Source: Citrifermentans bremense (GTDB lineage: Bacteria > Desulfobacterota > Desulfuromonadia > Geobacterales > Geobacteraceae). Taken from it: DNA of 64,000 bases. Numbering within the stretch: the stretch's first letter is position 1; the number at the start of each line of letters is the position of its first letter. Positions 54,869 through 64,000 of the stretch are shown here, piece by piece. The notes beneath the pieces were generated by a model, which was not told where the DNA came from, ran no database searches, and saw only the letters and a list, made by a program, of their open reading frames with translations. The translations under genes were made by a program, and so were the position numbers. The stretch lies in assembly GCF_014218275.1 (NCBI RefSeq), contig NZ_AP023213.1:3724501-3788500 (forward strand), given 5' to 3'.

Positions 54869-56007
54869 CCCATCATCTCCATGGCCAGCCGGGCCACCCT
54901 TTCCAGAGCGCCTCCGCTGCCTAGCTTGACTCTCATCGCGGCGAACCCTTCCCGCATCTCGGCTGCGTATCCCGCGTCGTTCAACAGGGCGTCAACTTCG
55001 TCCGCAATGGCAAGCGGTTCGGCCTCGTGCTGGACCAGTTCCTTTACCATCCGCTTTTCCGCCACGATGTTGCTGATCCCTATGTGCGGCACGTTGATCA
55101 CCCTTTTGCCCACCTCGTAAGTGAAGGTGGACATCTTGTAGATGATCACGTGCGGGGTCCCGACCAGCGCCATCTCCATCACCACCGTCCCCGAGGCGCA
55201 GACGGCGGCGTCGCAGGCGGTCATCACGTCGTGGTTGCGCCCGGAAACAACCTTCACCTCGACCTTGGAGGCTTGAAGGTAGGGATCGAGATCCTCCTGG
55301 CGCAGCGACGAGGCAAGCGGGAGCACGAACTGCAATTCCGGCATCCTCTCTTTCAGGATCTCAGCGGCCTCAAGGATGACCCCCAGAAGCTTCCCGATCT
55401 CGGACTTCCGGCTCCCCGGGAAAAGGCCGACGCAGCGCCGCCCAGGGTCGAGCCCCAGGGAGGCAAGCGCCTCGTCGCGCTTCATGGTCGGGCGCACCAG
55501 GTCGAGCAGCGGATGTCCCACGAAGGTGACCGGGACCCCGGCGTTTTGGTAGAAGGGGACCTCGAACGGGAAGAGGACGGCCATCATGTCCACCACCTGC
55601 CCGATACCCTTGACGCGCCCGCTTCTCCAGGCCCACACCTGCGGGGAGATGAAGTAGAGCACCTTGACGCCGGCCTTTTTCGCCACCTTGGCGAGCCTGA
55701 GGTTGAAGTCGGGGTAGTCGATCAGGATCAACAGGTCGGGAGGATCGCTGCGGAGCTTGTTCTTCAGGGTGTTGAAACCGTTGACGATCACCGGGAGGTG
55801 CGCGAGCACTTCAACCAGCCCCATAACGGCCATGGTGTCCGCATCGACCAGCGTCTCGACGCCGGCCTTGCGCATTTTGCCGCCACCCATCCCGAAGAAC
55901 CGGGTCTTCGGGGCGAGGGCGCGTATCTCGGACGCGATGCTCGCGCCGTACATCTCGCCGGAAGCCTCACCGGCGACGATCATCACGGACTTCGGTTTTT
56001 CTTGCAA
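54865..56007 (-). CDS. lpxB: lipid-A-disaccharide synthase
   Basis: 380 residues from TTG at 56007, with AGAGG 5 bases upstream; the open frame continues to 56064 but that part is translated intergenic repeat (Leu/Asn alternation). GT-B family 19: SVMIVAGEASGEMYGASIA (about 8-26), KTRFFGMGGGKMRKAG, VLYFISPQVWAWRSGRVK and CVGLFPGSRKSEIGKLLG. It condenses UDP-2,3-diacylglucosamine with lipid X. Confidence 0.94.
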   Translation of the reverse strand: MQEKPKSVMIVAGEASGEMYGASIASEIRALAPKTRFFGMGGGKMRKAGVETLVDADTMAVMGLVEVLAHLPVIVNGFNTLKNKLRSDPPDLLILIDYPDFNLRLAKVAKKAGVKVLYFISPQVWAWRSGRVKGIGQVVDMMAVLFPFEVPFYQNAGVPVTFVGHPLLDLVRPTMKRDEALASLGLDPGRRCVGLFPGSRKSEIGKLLGVILEAAEILKERMPELQFVLPLASSLRQEDLDPYLQASKVEVKVVSGRNHDVMTACDAAVCASGTVVMEMALVGTPHVIIYKMSTFTYEVGKRVINVPHIGISNIVAEKRMVKELVQHEAEPLAIADEVDALLNDAGYAAEMREGFAAMRVKLGSGGALERVARLAMEMMG

Positions 56008-56035
56008 ACGAACCTCTGAAAACCAGCTTAAAGGC

Positions 56036-56205
56036 AAAGGCAGATTAAGATTAAGATTGAGCAAAACCTTTCGTAATTCTTAACATCAACCTCAGCGGCA
56101 CCTCAACATAAAGCTTCTTGATATCTTAGTCTTAATCTGGTTCTGCTCTTAATCTGCCTCACTCTTTATCTTAATCTGCCTTACCTCTTAATCTGCCCCA
56201 TCTCT
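56036..56205. repeat. AGATTAAGATTGA-type repeat array between lpxB and lpxA
   Basis: Left: ggcagattaagattaagattgag (described; 56037-56060). Right and inverted: four or more copies of CTTAATCTGCC or CTTAATCTGGTTCTG units between 56127 and 56203, spaced about 20-25 bases. The opposed arms can pair. Related units lie at 2076-2130. No gene is seen in the 196 bases. Confidence 0.65.
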
Positions 56206-56980
56206 ACCTAGTGACCCCGCGCTTGGCGGACTCTATGAAGGAAATGAAGTGCTCGAGCTCGGGGCAGGTGGGGATGTCGCTCTTCATCTTCTCCAGCGCT
56301 TCGGTCAGCTTCATGCCTGAAAGCGACAGGATCTTGTACGCCTTCTTCAGGCTTGAGATGGTCTGCTCCGGAAAGCCGCGCCTTTTAAGCCCGACCAGGT
56401 TCAAGCCCCTGAGCCTCGACTCGGTGCGGTCGCCGGTGACGATGGTGTAGGGGGGGACGTCGAGGGTGATCGAGGTCATGCCGCCGACCATGACGTGCGC
56501 GCCGATCCGGGTGAACTGCAGCACCGCGGAGAGCCCCCCCATGATGGCGTAGTCCTCGACGGTGACGTGCCCGGCGAGGGTGGCCGAGTTGGCCATGATG
56601 ACATGGTTGCCGATGTGGCAGTCGTGGGCTACGTGCGAATAGGCCATGAAGAGGTTGCCGTCGCCGACGGTGGTCTCGCCGTCGCCGGTCACGGTTCCCA
56701 GGTGCAGGCTGGCGAACTCCCTGATGGTGTTGCCGTTGCCGATCCGCAGCCAGGTCTTCTCCCCTTTGTACTTCAGGTCCTGGGGGACGGCCCCCACCGA
56801 GGCCATGTGGAAGATATTGTTGTCCTCGCCGATCTCGGTCCAGCCGTCGATCACGGTGTGCGGGCCGATCTTGGTCCCCTTGCCGATGCTTACGTTCTCA
56901 CCGATGACGACGTACGGGCCGATTTCAACCCCGTCGGCGATCTTGGCGCCGGGGTGGATTACTGCGGTGCTGTGAATCAT
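56204..56980 (-). CDS. lpxA: UDP-N-acetylglucosamine acyltransferase
   Basis: 258 residues from the ATG at 56980, chosen because GGAGAAAGAG precedes it and family members begin MIHSTAVIHPGAKI. Left-handed beta-helix hexapeptide repeats run through about 190 residues. The catalytic His lies in MAYSHVAHDCHIGNH (about 120-134); a C-terminal helical domain with LKKAYKILSLSGM follows. It starts lipid A synthesis by acylating UDP-GlcNAc. It is separated from fabZ by 128 bases containing a C/G-run palindrome. Confidence 0.95.
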   Translation of the reverse strand: MIHSTAVIHPGAKIADGVEIGPYVVIGENVSIGKGTKIGPHTVIDGWTEIGEDNNIFHMASVGAVPQDLKYKGEKTWLRIGNGNTIREFASLHLGTVTGDGETTVGDGNLFMAYSHVAHDCHIGNHVIMANSATLAGHVTVEDYAIMGGLSAVLQFTRIGAHVMVGGMTSITLDVPPYTIVTGDRTESRLRGLNLVGLKRRGFPEQTISSLKKAYKILSLSGMKLTEALEKMKSDIPTCPELEHFISFIESAKRGVTR

Positions 56981-57027
56981 CTCTTTCTCCATTTTTGCCG
57001 CGCCCGCTTCGGTAAAACGCAAAGACG

Positions 57028-57095
57028 CGACTCCCCCTTCGCAAGGGGGGGCGGGGTGGGATTTACCTGTTGGACGGAAAATCCCCCTGAATCCC
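57028..57095. repeat. C/G-run palindromic element between fabZ and lpxA
   Basis: CTCCCCCTTCGCAAGGGGGGG, then gattt, GGAAAATCCCCCTGAATCCC: short inverted runs like those at 41105, 57603 and 58735. Confidence 0.45.
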
Positions 57096-57108
57096 ACGTT
57101 GAACGGGG

Positions 57109-57543
57109 CTACTTGTCCCCGAGGGTCGCCTTCAGCTCCGCTTCAGTCATCAGGGTCTCGCCTACGTACGCCTTGGCACCGACGCTCCAGACACCCCGCT
57201 TGCAGAACAGGGTCTCCACCTCGATCCTCAGGGTGTCGCCCGGTTTCACCGGTTTCCTGAAACGGGCTTTGTCGATCGCCATGAAGTAGCTCACCTTATC
57301 CTTCGCGTCGCCTTCGGCCGCCTTGTAGGCCAGGATGGCCGCAACCTGCGCCATGGCCTCGATGATCAGGACCCCGGGCATGACCGGAAATCCGGGGAAG
57401 TGCCCCTGGAAAAACGGCTCGTTCATGGTGACGTTCTTGATGCCGACGATCCGCTTGCCCGGTTCCATCTCCACGATCTTGTCGACCAGGAGGAAAGGGT
57501 AGCGATGCGGAAGGAGCTCCATAATTTGCACTATATCAAGCAT
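57109..57543 (-). CDS. fabZ: 3-hydroxyacyl-ACP dehydratase
   Basis: 144 residues from the ATG at 57543 (AAGGAGAG upstream). Hot-dog fold FabZ: MELLPHRYPFLLVDKIV (about 8-24), catalytic His and Glu in FFQGHFPGFPVMPGVLIIEAMAQ (around 47-69). It dehydrates hydroxyacyl-ACP in fatty acid synthesis and competes with LpxA and LpxD for hydroxyacyl-ACP. Between lpxD and lpxA is its standard proteobacterial place. Confidence 0.96.
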   Translation of the reverse strand: MLDIVQIMELLPHRYPFLLVDKIVEMEPGKRIVGIKNVTMNEPFFQGHFPGFPVMPGVLIIEAMAQVAAILAYKAAEGDAKDKVSYFMAIDKARFRKPVKPGDTLRIEVETLFCKRGVWSVGAKAYVGETLMTEAELKATLGDK

Positions 57544-57602
57544 TGATAATCTCTCCTTGCACCGGCTCCAGCGAACGGAGCCGAGATTTACATTGAAGTG
57601 CC

Positions 57603-57655
57603 TCAGTTGACTTACCCTTGGCAAAGGGGGTTCACGAAGTTACTCCCCCTTGGCC
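57603..57655. repeat. C/G-run palindromic element at the lpxD end
   Basis: TTACCCTTGGCAAAGGGGG followed by TTACTCCCCCTTGGCC, inverted runs overlapping the lpxD stop codon at 57640. Confidence 0.35.
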
Positions 57656-58677
57656 AGCTTTGCTTCCAGCTCCGCCACCCGCTTCTCAAGCGCCGAGAGC
57701 GTCTTCTTCATCTCGGGGAGCTTGGGTGCGATCCCTGCGGAGCGGAGCCAGTCGCGGTGGGGCATGACCGGGATGCCGGAAAGGACCTGGTTCGGCTCCA
57801 CGTTGCCGGCGACGCCGGACTTGGCGCCGATCATGACGTTGTCGCCGATCTTGATGTGACCCGCGACGCCGACCTGCCCCCCGAGCGTTACGTGGTTCCC
57901 CAGCTGGGTGCTGCCGGAGATGCCGACCTGGGAGACGATGATGCAGTCCTCGCCGATGACGACGTTGTGCGCGATCTGCACCAGGTTGTCGATTTTCGTA
58001 CCGCGGCGGATCCGGGTGGCCTCGAGGGCTGCGCGGTCGATGACGCAGTTGGAGCCGATTTCCACGTCGTCCTCGATGATGACGATGCCTATCTGCGGGA
58101 TCTTGTAATAGGAGGCGCCGTCGGGTGCGTAGCCGAAGCCGTCGGAGCCGATCACGGTCCCGTCGTGTATGGTGACGCGGTTGCCGATGCGGCACCTCTC
58201 GCGCACGCTCACGTTGGCGTGCAGCGTCACGTCGTTGCCGACCACGACCCCGGGGTAGATCACCACCCCCGGGTGCAGCACCACGCGGTCCCCGATCACT
58301 GCGCCGGCGCCAATGGAGGCCCCCGGGTACACCGATACGTCCGCCCCGAGCTTCACCCCTTCGGCAACGAAGGCGCCCGGAAGCACACCCAGCGGCTTTG
58401 CCGGAGCGGTGTAAAAGAGGGTGAGCAGCTTGGCGAAGGCGAGGTAGGGGTTGGGGTGGAAGATGGCGTTCTTGCCGTGGGTGTTCCCACCGGTTCCCAT
58501 CAGCACCGCCGAGGCCTTGGTGGTGGCCACCTTGGCGGCGTACTTCGGGTTGGCGAGGAAGGTGAGGGTCCCCTCCCCCGCGTCGTCCAGGGTCGCGAGC
58601 CCGCCGATCAGGACGGAGCCGTCGCCGGAAACCGTCCCTCCCAGGTACTGCGCTATTTCATTAAGCGATTTCTTCAT
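57640..58677 (-). CDS. lpxD: UDP-3-O-acylglucosamine N-acyltransferase
   Basis: 345 residues; GAGG lies before the ATG. An N-terminal uridine-binding domain (about 1-100: [20 protein letters not shown]) precedes the left-handed beta-helix (about 105-300) and a C-terminal coiled-coil helix (about 322-345). The catalytic His lies in [14 protein letters not shown] (about 236-249). It adds the second hydroxyacyl chain in lipid A synthesis. Full length. Confidence 0.95.
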   Translation of the reverse strand: MKKSLNEIAQYLGGTVSGDGSVLIGGLATLDDAGEGTLTFLANPKYAAKVATTKASAVLMGTGGNTHGKNAIFHPNPYLAFAKLLTLFYTAPAKPLGVLPGAFVAEGVKLGADVSVYPGASIGAGAVIGDRVVLHPGVVIYPGVVVGNDVTLHANVSVRERCRIGNRVTIHDGTVIGSDGFGYAPDGASYYKIPQIGIVIIEDDVEIGSNCVIDRAALEATRIRRGTKIDNLVQIAHNVVIGEDCIIVSQVGISGSTQLGNHVTLGGQVGVAGHIKIGDNVMIGAKSGVAGNVEPNQVLSGIPVMPHRDWLRSAGIAPKLPEMKKTLSALEKRVAELEAKLAKGE

Positions 58678-58734
58678 CTAAAACCTCACCAGAGCTTCCT
58701 GGCTCCGGTTCCAGCTCCGGCGATAAAAACGACA

Positions 58735-58780
58735 ATTCCCCCTTTGCCTGAAGGAAGGTTTGGCAAAGGGGGGAACTGTG
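58735..58780. repeat. C/G-run palindrome between skp and lpxD
   Basis: AATTCCCCCTTTGCC-tgaaggaaggttt-GGCAAAGGGGGGAA: the clearest member of the family, with a 12-14 bp stem. It lies in the 152-base gap and could act as a terminator or RNA-processing hairpin, although it has no T run. Confidence 0.6.
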
Positions 58781-58829
58781 TCAGGTCGTTAACGCAGAAG
58801 GTTGAACACGGAACGCGGAACGATCGTTG

Positions 58830-59342
58830 TTATTTCTTCCTGGAGGCGTTGAAAGCCTTCAGCACTTCGTCGGTCACGTCAGCGGCCGGGTCCAGGTAGA
58901 TCATGGTCTCGTTGCGCACCAGGATGAAGGTGTAGCCGTTCTTGCGCCCGAATTCCTGCGCCACCTTGACGATCTCGTCCACGATCTTGCCGGTGAACTC
59001 GTCGTTTTTGGCCTGCAGGTCGTCCTGCGCGTCCTTCAGGAAACGCTGGTACTCCTTGAGGCGCTGCTGGTAGTCGCGTTCCTTGGCGCCGCGGGCGGAT
59101 TCGTTAAGCACGACCCCCTGGCTTTCCAGCTCCCCCTTGAGCTTCTTCAGCTCGCTTTCCTTGGTGTTCTTCTCGCTCTCGTACTTGGCCGCCTTCTGGC
59201 TAAGCTGGTCCTTCGCCTCTTTGCCCGCATCGGACATGAGCAGCACCTTCTGGATGTCGACGGAGCCGAACTTGGCGTCAGCAGCCAAAGCGGAGAGAGG
59301 AAGGGAAAACACCACCAGTAATGCGATGATAAGACGTTTCAT
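58830..59342 (-). CDS. skp: periplasmic chaperone Skp/OmpH
   Basis: 170 residues from the ATG at 59342 (AAGGAG upstream). A signal peptide (about 1-20, ending ALAADAKFG) is followed by an OmpH fold with a long charged coiled coil (about 40-110), typical of the trimeric jellyfish-like chaperone. It carries unfolded outer-membrane proteins to BamA, whose gene is 25 bases upstream. Confidence 0.93.
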   Translation of the reverse strand: MKRLIIALLVVFSLPLSALAADAKFGSVDIQKVLLMSDAGKEAKDQLSQKAAKYESEKNTKESELKKLKGELESQGVVLNESARGAKERDYQQRLKEYQRFLKDAQDDLQAKNDEFTGKIVDEIVKVAQEFGRKNGYTFILVRNETMIYLDPAADVTDEVLKAFNASRKK

Positions 59343-59367
59343 GACTTGCTCCTTGCAGTGCATGGAT

Positions 59368-61812
59368 TTAGAAAATACTCCCTATGGAGAACTCGAGCCT
59401 TCCGCCCGAATCTATTCCCTGTCTGGGGTTGATGGGGATGCCGTATTCGAGCCGCAGCGGCCCGATCGGGGAGAACCACCTGATGCCGCCGCCGTAACTG
59501 GTCAGGATGTTGCCGAAGGTGTCGTTCAGGCTGTTGGCCGCGTTCCCCGCGTCGAAGAAGACAACCGCCTTGAGCCCCGCCTCTTTCAGGAGCGGGAAGG
59601 TGAACTCTGCGTTCGCCACCGCCTCCATCTCGCCACCGAGGTAGACGCGGCTTTCGGTCATCCCGGCGAAGCCGCCGGTCGCGTCCAGTTGCGGGACGGG
59701 GGTGGTCTTGTTCGGGCTAACCGTCCTGGAGCGGTAGCCGCGCAGCGAGTTGATCCCCCCGAGGTAAAACATCTCGTCGATCGGGATCTCTTTGCCGCCG
59801 AAGCCCTGTACGTATCCGAGCGTCCCCCGCAAGGACCCGACCCCGAAGAGCAGCGGATGGAACAGCGTGTGCTCGGTGATGGTCTTGATGTAGCGGTTGG
59901 TGCCGCCAAACCCGGCCACCTCCATGGAGAGGGTGTTCATCATCCCGGTGGAGGGGTCCAGCCGATAGTCGGTGGTGTTGCTGGTGAGACTGCCGACGAT
60001 GGCGGAAGTGGTCGAGGTCTTTTCGGGTGCCACGATGGCGCCGTTGGCGATGTTGTTCAGGAGTTCAGGAGACTCGTCGAAGATCTCCTTTTGCTCGTAC
60101 TTGTAGAGCCAGAAGGTGCTCAGGGTATCCGAGAAGGGGTAGCCGGCCTTGATGTCACCGCCGGTAGCGCGGCGGGTGTAGTCCAGGTACTGCCGCTCGT
60201 TGCGGTAGAGATCCCCACCCAGGGTCCACTTGGTATCGTTGAAATACGGGTCGGTGAGCCCGAGGTTGTAGGTCTGCGACTTGCTGCCGAAGGAGGCGGC
60301 GGCGGTCATCTTGAGGCCGAGCCCCAGGAAGTTCGCCTGCTGCACCGAGCCCTGCCCGATGATGCCGTCCAGCGAGCTGTAGCCGGCGCCGATGCTGAAG
60401 GTGCCGGTCGGCTTCTCCTTCACGTCGACGTTCAGGTCGAGCTTGTTGGAGGCGCTCCCCTTAGCCGTCACCAGGTTGGCCTCCTCGAAGAAGCCGGTGT
60501 TCATCAGGTTCTGCTTGCTCCGCTTCAGCGCGGTCGAGCTGTAAAGCTCGCCCTCGGCGAGCCTCAGTTCGCGGCGCACCACCTTGTCGCGGGTCTTGGT
60601 GTTGCCGCTGATGTTGATCCGGTCGATGTTAACCTTCTCCCCCTTCTCCAGGTCGAAGCTGATGTCGATGATGCGCTGCTCCCGGTTCAGGTTGGTGATC
60701 GGGGCGACGTTGGCGAAGGCGTACCCCTTGTCGGCGTAGAAGTCGGTAAGGGTGAAGATGTCGGCGCGCAGGTTGCTGCGGCTGAAGATATCACCGCTCT
60801 TCTCCTTGAGCTTGCCGAAGAGGACGTCACGGTGCTCCAGGAGGTCTCCCTTGAAATCGAGCTTGCCGATGCGGTACTGCTCTCCCTCGGTGATCCCGAT
60901 GGTGACCATGAGCGCCTTGCGGTCCGGGGTCAGCTCCACCTTCGGCTCCCCGATCTTCACGTTGATGTAGCCGTCGTTCATGTACAGCTCTGTAAGGAGC
61001 GCCATGTCGTTTTTAAGGGTTTCTTCCTTGTAGGTGCCGGCGCCGGTGAGCCAGGAGAACATCCATTTCTCAGAGGTCTCCATGGCCTTTTTCAGCTTCT
61101 TCGCCTTGAAGGCGTGGTTCCCCTCGAAGCGGATCGACTTGATCAGGACCTTGTCCCCCTCCTTGACCCGGAAGATGACGTTGAGTTCAGTCTCCGAGCG
61201 CATGCTGATGTCGCCCGTCACCTCGGCCAGGTAGTAACCCTCGTCCGCGTAGAGCTTTTTCACCTTCTTGATGCTCTTTTGCAGGTCCTTCTGGGAGAAG
61301 ATGGCGTTAGGCTTGATCTCCACCGCATCGCGCACCTTCTCGGGGGCAAGTTCCTTCGCGCCCTCGACTTTCACCTCGCGCACGATCGGTTTTTCCTGCA
61401 CCACGTACTCTAGGATCACACCCCCGTCCGCCGGCTCGGTCTGCGCCTTCACGTCCTTGAAGTAACCGAGCTGGTAGATCGTTTTCAGGTCGGCATCGAC
61501 CTTTTCCGGGTCCAGCGCCTCACCCGCCTTTACCCGCAATGCAGGCATGATCACGGCGGTCTCTATGCGCCGGTTGCCGCTGACCTTGATCGCGGTGATC
61601 TTCTCGGCGCCGGCATGGGGCGCTGCCGCCTCGGGCGCTGCTGCAGGGGATGAAGCCGGCTGCGTGGGCTGCGTTGCCGGAACGGGCCCGGCCGAAGGAG
61701 CCGGCGTAGCAGACGGTACATTTTGCTCGCCCTGGGCAAACGACAACGTCGGGCAGACCAGGAGCTGAACGGCAAGCACGGCTGAAATCAAGGTACGCAA
61801 TGTACGCAGCAA
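59368..61812 (-). CDS. bamA: outer-membrane protein assembly factor BamA
   Basis: About 814 residues. The start is uncertain: TTG at 61812 gives a normal signal peptide (LRTLRTLISAVLAVQLLV...SFA) and has GGGGG upstream; TTG at 61836 is possible. A Pro/Ala-rich linker (about 27-68) precedes five POTRA domains (first ITAIKVSGNRRIETAVIMPA, about 72 onward to about 420) and a 16-strand Omp85 barrel with the conserved SLRGYRSRTVSP (VRGF-like) and the C-terminal LEFSIGSIF ending in Phe. It inserts outer-membrane proteins. Confidence 0.95.
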   Translation of the reverse strand: MLRTLRTLISAVLAVQLLVCPTLSFAQGEQNVPSATPAPSAGPVPATQPTQPASSPAAAPEAAAPHAGAEKITAIKVSGNRRIETAVIMPALRVKAGEALDPEKVDADLKTIYQLGYFKDVKAQTEPADGGVILEYVVQEKPIVREVKVEGAKELAPEKVRDAVEIKPNAIFSQKDLQKSIKKVKKLYADEGYYLAEVTGDISMRSETELNVIFRVKEGDKVLIKSIRFEGNHAFKAKKLKKAMETSEKWMFSWLTGAGTYKEETLKNDMALLTELYMNDGYINVKIGEPKVELTPDRKALMVTIGITEGEQYRIGKLDFKGDLLEHRDVLFGKLKEKSGDIFSRSNLRADIFTLTDFYADKGYAFANVAPITNLNREQRIIDISFDLEKGEKVNIDRINISGNTKTRDKVVRRELRLAEGELYSSTALKRSKQNLMNTGFFEEANLVTAKGSASNKLDLNVDVKEKPTGTFSIGAGYSSLDGIIGQGSVQQANFLGLGLKMTAAASFGSKSQTYNLGLTDPYFNDTKWTLGGDLYRNERQYLDYTRRATGGDIKAGYPFSDTLSTFWLYKYEQKEIFDESPELLNNIANGAIVAPEKTSTTSAIVGSLTSNTTDYRLDPSTGMMNTLSMEVAGFGGTNRYIKTITEHTLFHPLLFGVGSLRGTLGYVQGFGGKEIPIDEMFYLGGINSLRGYRSRTVSPNKTTPVPQLDATGGFAGMTESRVYLGGEMEAVANAEFTFPLLKEAGLKAVVFFDAGNAANSLNDTFGNILTSYGGGIRWFSPIGPLRLEYGIPINPRQGIDSGGRLEFSIGSIF

Positions 61813-61914
61813 AGGGCCCCCAGGGAATACAGTCAATAAGTAAAGTAACTAAAGCCTTGCGGCAGCGGCAGTTCCGGGGCGTTTCCGCGCCTGGCCCGGC
61901 GGGAAAGAGCCCGG

Positions 61915-62589
61915 TTATTCCAAGATCTTGCCGTCGACCACGCGGATGGTGCGGTTCATCCCCGCGGCCAGCTGCTCGTTGTGGGTGACGATCACCAGGG
62001 AGATCCCGGTACTGCGCTGTATCGAGTAGAGCAGTTCGTGCACCTCGTGGCTGGTCTTCATGTCGAGGTTGCCGGTAGGCTCGTCGGCCAGAAGCAGCCT
62101 CGGCTGCCGCACCAGCGCCCGCGCGATGGCCACGCGCTGCTGCTCGCCTCCGGAAAGCTCGCCCGGCCGGTGGGTGACCCGGTGCGCGAGCCCCACGTCG
62201 CTCAAAAGCTCGCGGGCGCGCCCCTCCACCTTGGACCTCTTCTCGCCGCCGATCAGAAGCGGCATCATCACGTTCTCCAGCGCCGAGAACTCGGGCAGGA
62301 GGTGGTGGAACTGGAACACGAAGCCGATGGAGCGGTTCCTGAAGGCGGCCAGCGGCTGGTCCCCGAGCGCGAAGACCGGCTGCCCGTCGAAGAGCACCTC
62401 TCCGCTTGTGGGACGGTCGATGGTCCCCATGATGTGCAGCAGCGTGCTTTTCCCGGCGCCGGAGGGGCCCACCAGGGCAATGGTGTCCCCCGGCTCGACT
62501 GTGAGGTCGATTCCCTTCAGGACCTCCACCTTGGCCGCGGCTTCCCCGTAGGACTTGTAGAGGTTCTTCACCTCGAGAAGGCTACTCAT
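61915..62589 (-). CDS. lolD: lipoprotein-releasing ABC transporter ATPase LolD
   Basis: 224 residues from the ATG at 62589 (GGAGG upstream; overlaps the lolC stop by 8 bases). Walker [18 protein letters not shown] (about 38-54), signature [16 protein letters not shown], Walker [18 protein letters not shown]. It powers release of lipoproteins to Lol[21 protein letters not shown] is LolD-like. Confidence 0.94.
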   Translation of the reverse strand: MSSLLEVKNLYKSYGEAAAKVEVLKGIDLTVEPGDTIALVGPSGAGKSTLLHIMGTIDRPTSGEVLFDGQPVFALGDQPLAAFRNRSIGFVFQFHHLLPEFSALENVMMPLLIGGEKRSKVEGRARELLSDVGLAHRVTHRPGELSGGEQQRVAIARALVRQPRLLLADEPTGNLDMKTSHEVHELLYSIQRSTGISLVIVTHNEQLAAGMNRTIRVVDGKILE

Positions 62590-63832
62590 AGCGGAGCGCC
62601 TCCGCCGGGGCCATGCGCGAGGCGGCCCAGGAGGGGTAGAGCGTCGCGGCAAAGGAGATCAGGACCGCCGTGATGCTGATCAGCACCACGTCCGACGGGA
62701 TCACCTGGGAGGGGAAGTGGTCCAGGTAGTAGATGTCCTTGCTGAACAGCTCGAACCCGGTCACCTTCTGCACGAAGGTCACGATCGGCTCCAGGTTGAG
62801 CGCCACCAGCAGCCCTCCCAGGACGCCGATCACGGTGCCGAGGACGCCGATGATGACCCCCTCGAAGACGAAGATGCGCATGATGCTGCGGCTGGTCGCC
62901 CCCATCGACTTCAGGATGGCGATGTCGCGGGTCTTCTCCATGACCACCATGAAGAGCGTGGAGGCGATGCCGAAGGCGGCCACCAGCACGATCAGGGTCA
63001 GGATGATGAACATCACGCTCTTTTCAGTCTTCAGCGCGAAGAGGATGTTCTTGTTCATCTGCATCCAGTCGCGGGCATGGTACGGGGGACCGAGCTCCTG
63101 GTTGATCTTTTGCGCCAGTTCGCCGGTCTTGTAGACGTCCCGCACCTTGAGCTGGACCCCGGTCACCACGTCGCCCAGCCCCAGGAACTGCTGGGCCTCC
63201 TTGAGCGAGACGTAGGCGAGGGTCGAGTCGTACTCGAACATGCCGGTGTTGAAGATGCCGGTGATGCGGAAGCGGTTCAGCTTGGGCATCATGCCGAGCG
63301 GCGTGATGTTCCCCATGGGCGAGATCACGTCAACCGTGTCCCCCAGAAAGAGCCCCAGGTTCTTGGCGAGCTCCTTCCCTATCACCACCCCCGGGGTCTT
63401 GCCGACCTCGTTCTCCAGGGTCTCCAGTTTCCCCTCCACCATGGACTTGTGCAGGTTGGTGACGCGGGCGTCGCTCTTCACGTCGATGCCGCGCAGCACC
63501 ACGCCGGAGACGTTCTTGCCGGTGGAGAGCATGACCTGGTTGTAGATGAAAGGGGTCGCGGCTACCACGCCGTCCATCCCTTCCAGCTTCTTGATGACCT
63601 GGGGGTAGTCCTGCACAGCACCGAGCCCGTTCAGGACCACGATGTGCGCGTTGGTCCCGAGGATCTTGTCCTTCAGGTCCTCCTCGAACCCCGTCATCAC
63701 GGCGAGGACGATGATGAGCGCCATGACCCCCAGGGCCACGCCGGCCACGGAGATCAGGGTGATCAGGGAGATGAAGGTGGATTTGCGCTTGGCCTTCAGG
63801 TAGCGCAGCCCTATGAAGAGCTCAAAGGGCAT
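62582..63832 (-). CDS. lolC: lipoprotein-releasing ABC transporter permease LolC/LolE
   Basis: 416 residues. An N-terminal membrane helix (about 22-45), a large periplasmic domain (about 50-270), then three helices (about 275-300, 320-345, 380-400): the MacB/FtsX/LolC topology. It starts [21 protein letters not shown]. Only one permease gene is present, so it probably forms a homodimer (LolF-type), since no second gene lies between it and lysS. Its ATG follows the lysS stop directly (TAAATG). Confidence 0.93.
   Translation of the reverse strand: MPFELFIGLRYLKAKRKSTFISLITLISVAGVALGVMALIIVLAVMTGFEEDLKDKILGTNAHIVVLNGLGAVQDYPQVIKKLEGMDGVVAATPFIYNQVMLSTGKNVSGVVLRGIDVKSDARVTNLHKSMVEGKLETLENEVGKTPGVVIGKELAKNLGLFLGDTVDVISPMGNITPLGMMPKLNRFRITGIFNTGMFEYDSTLAYVSLKEAQQFLGLGDVVTGVQLKVRDVYKTGELAQKINQELGPPYHARDWMQMNKNILFALKTEKSVMFIILTLIVLVAAFGIASTLFMVVMEKTRDIAILKSMGATSRSIMRIFVFEGVIIGVLGTVIGVLGGLLVALNLEPIVTFVQKVTGFELFSKDIYYLDHFPSQVIPSDVVLISITAVLISFAATLYPSWAASRMAPAEALRYE

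Positions 63833-64000
<168 letters not shown>

Noticed and set aside
56008-56064. N-terminal extension of LpxB with alternating Leu and Asn
   Set aside because: It is translated from the intergenic AGATTAAG repeat; the TTG at 56007 with AGAGG upstream and the family start position argue against it.

Overview
The window reads as chromosome of a high-GC (about 60 percent or more) Gram-negative deltaproteobacterium, most likely Geobacteraceae (Geobacter, Geomonas or Citrifermentans-like). The grounds are a complete lipid A/LPS pathway, a sigma-54 operon carrying HPr kinase and an EIIA of the mannose family, a class I [4Fe-4S] fumarase, menaquinone methylation, HD-GYP signalling and hopanoid-modification genes. 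The genus is inferred from gene content and order; no database was searched. I see no insertion sequence, prophage, CRISPR array, tRNA or rRNA. Nearly all of the DNA is ordinary, well-packed core genome.

Layout. 1-8.3 kb (+): end of a UbiB-type kinase, lpxC behind a sigma-54-like promoter, an NtrY-type histidine kinase, a large AsmA-type protein and a small lipoprotein. 8.3-12.4 kb (-): a B12/radical SAM/TPR protein, a LysM-NlpC/P60 hydrolase and a diadenylate cyclase fused to a YbbR domain. 12.5-19.5 kb (mixed): menG/ubiE, a small methyltransferase, small proteins, fumarase, CheX, a 59-residue HTH protein, a REC-HD-GYP regulator, and a glutaredoxin-PDZ pair. 19.6-25.6 kb: asnS, a DUF3108 protein and a hopanoid block (hpnJ-hpnK-EamA on the minus strand, hpnG divergent). 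25.6-34.2 kb (-): one long operon-like run lptC-lptA-lptB-rpoN-hpf-hprK-rapZ-EIIA-HPr-EI. 34.4-64 kb (-): an almost unbroken LPS/outer-membrane locus. In transcription order from the right edge it reads lysS end, lolC, lolD, bamA, skp, lpxD, fabZ, lpxA, lpxB, msbA, lpxL, waaA, lpxK, heptosyltransferase, four glycosyltransferases interleaved with a 3-acetamido-3,6-dideoxyhexose cassette, further glycosyltransferases, a UDP-glucuronate epimerase, an unrecognised protein and hldE.

The genes cooperate. LpxC, LpxA, LpxD, LpxB, LpxK, WaaA and LpxL build Kdo-lipid A. HldE and the family 9 glycosyltransferases build the heptose core. The 3-amino-sugar cassette and family 2/4 glycosyltransferases decorate it. 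MsbA and LptABC export it. BamA, Skp and LolCD deliver outer-membrane proteins and lipoproteins. The rpoN operon couples LPS transport to sigma-54 and to a PTS relay for which no sugar permease is encoded here.

Most worth a second look are the -24/-12 element in front of lpxC with an NtrY-like kinase just downstream, the CdaA-YbbR fusion, the small transporter coupled to hpnJK, a four-hairpin gap between hpf and hprK, a decayed reading frame beside a 59-residue HTH gene, and several families of short intergenic repeats.
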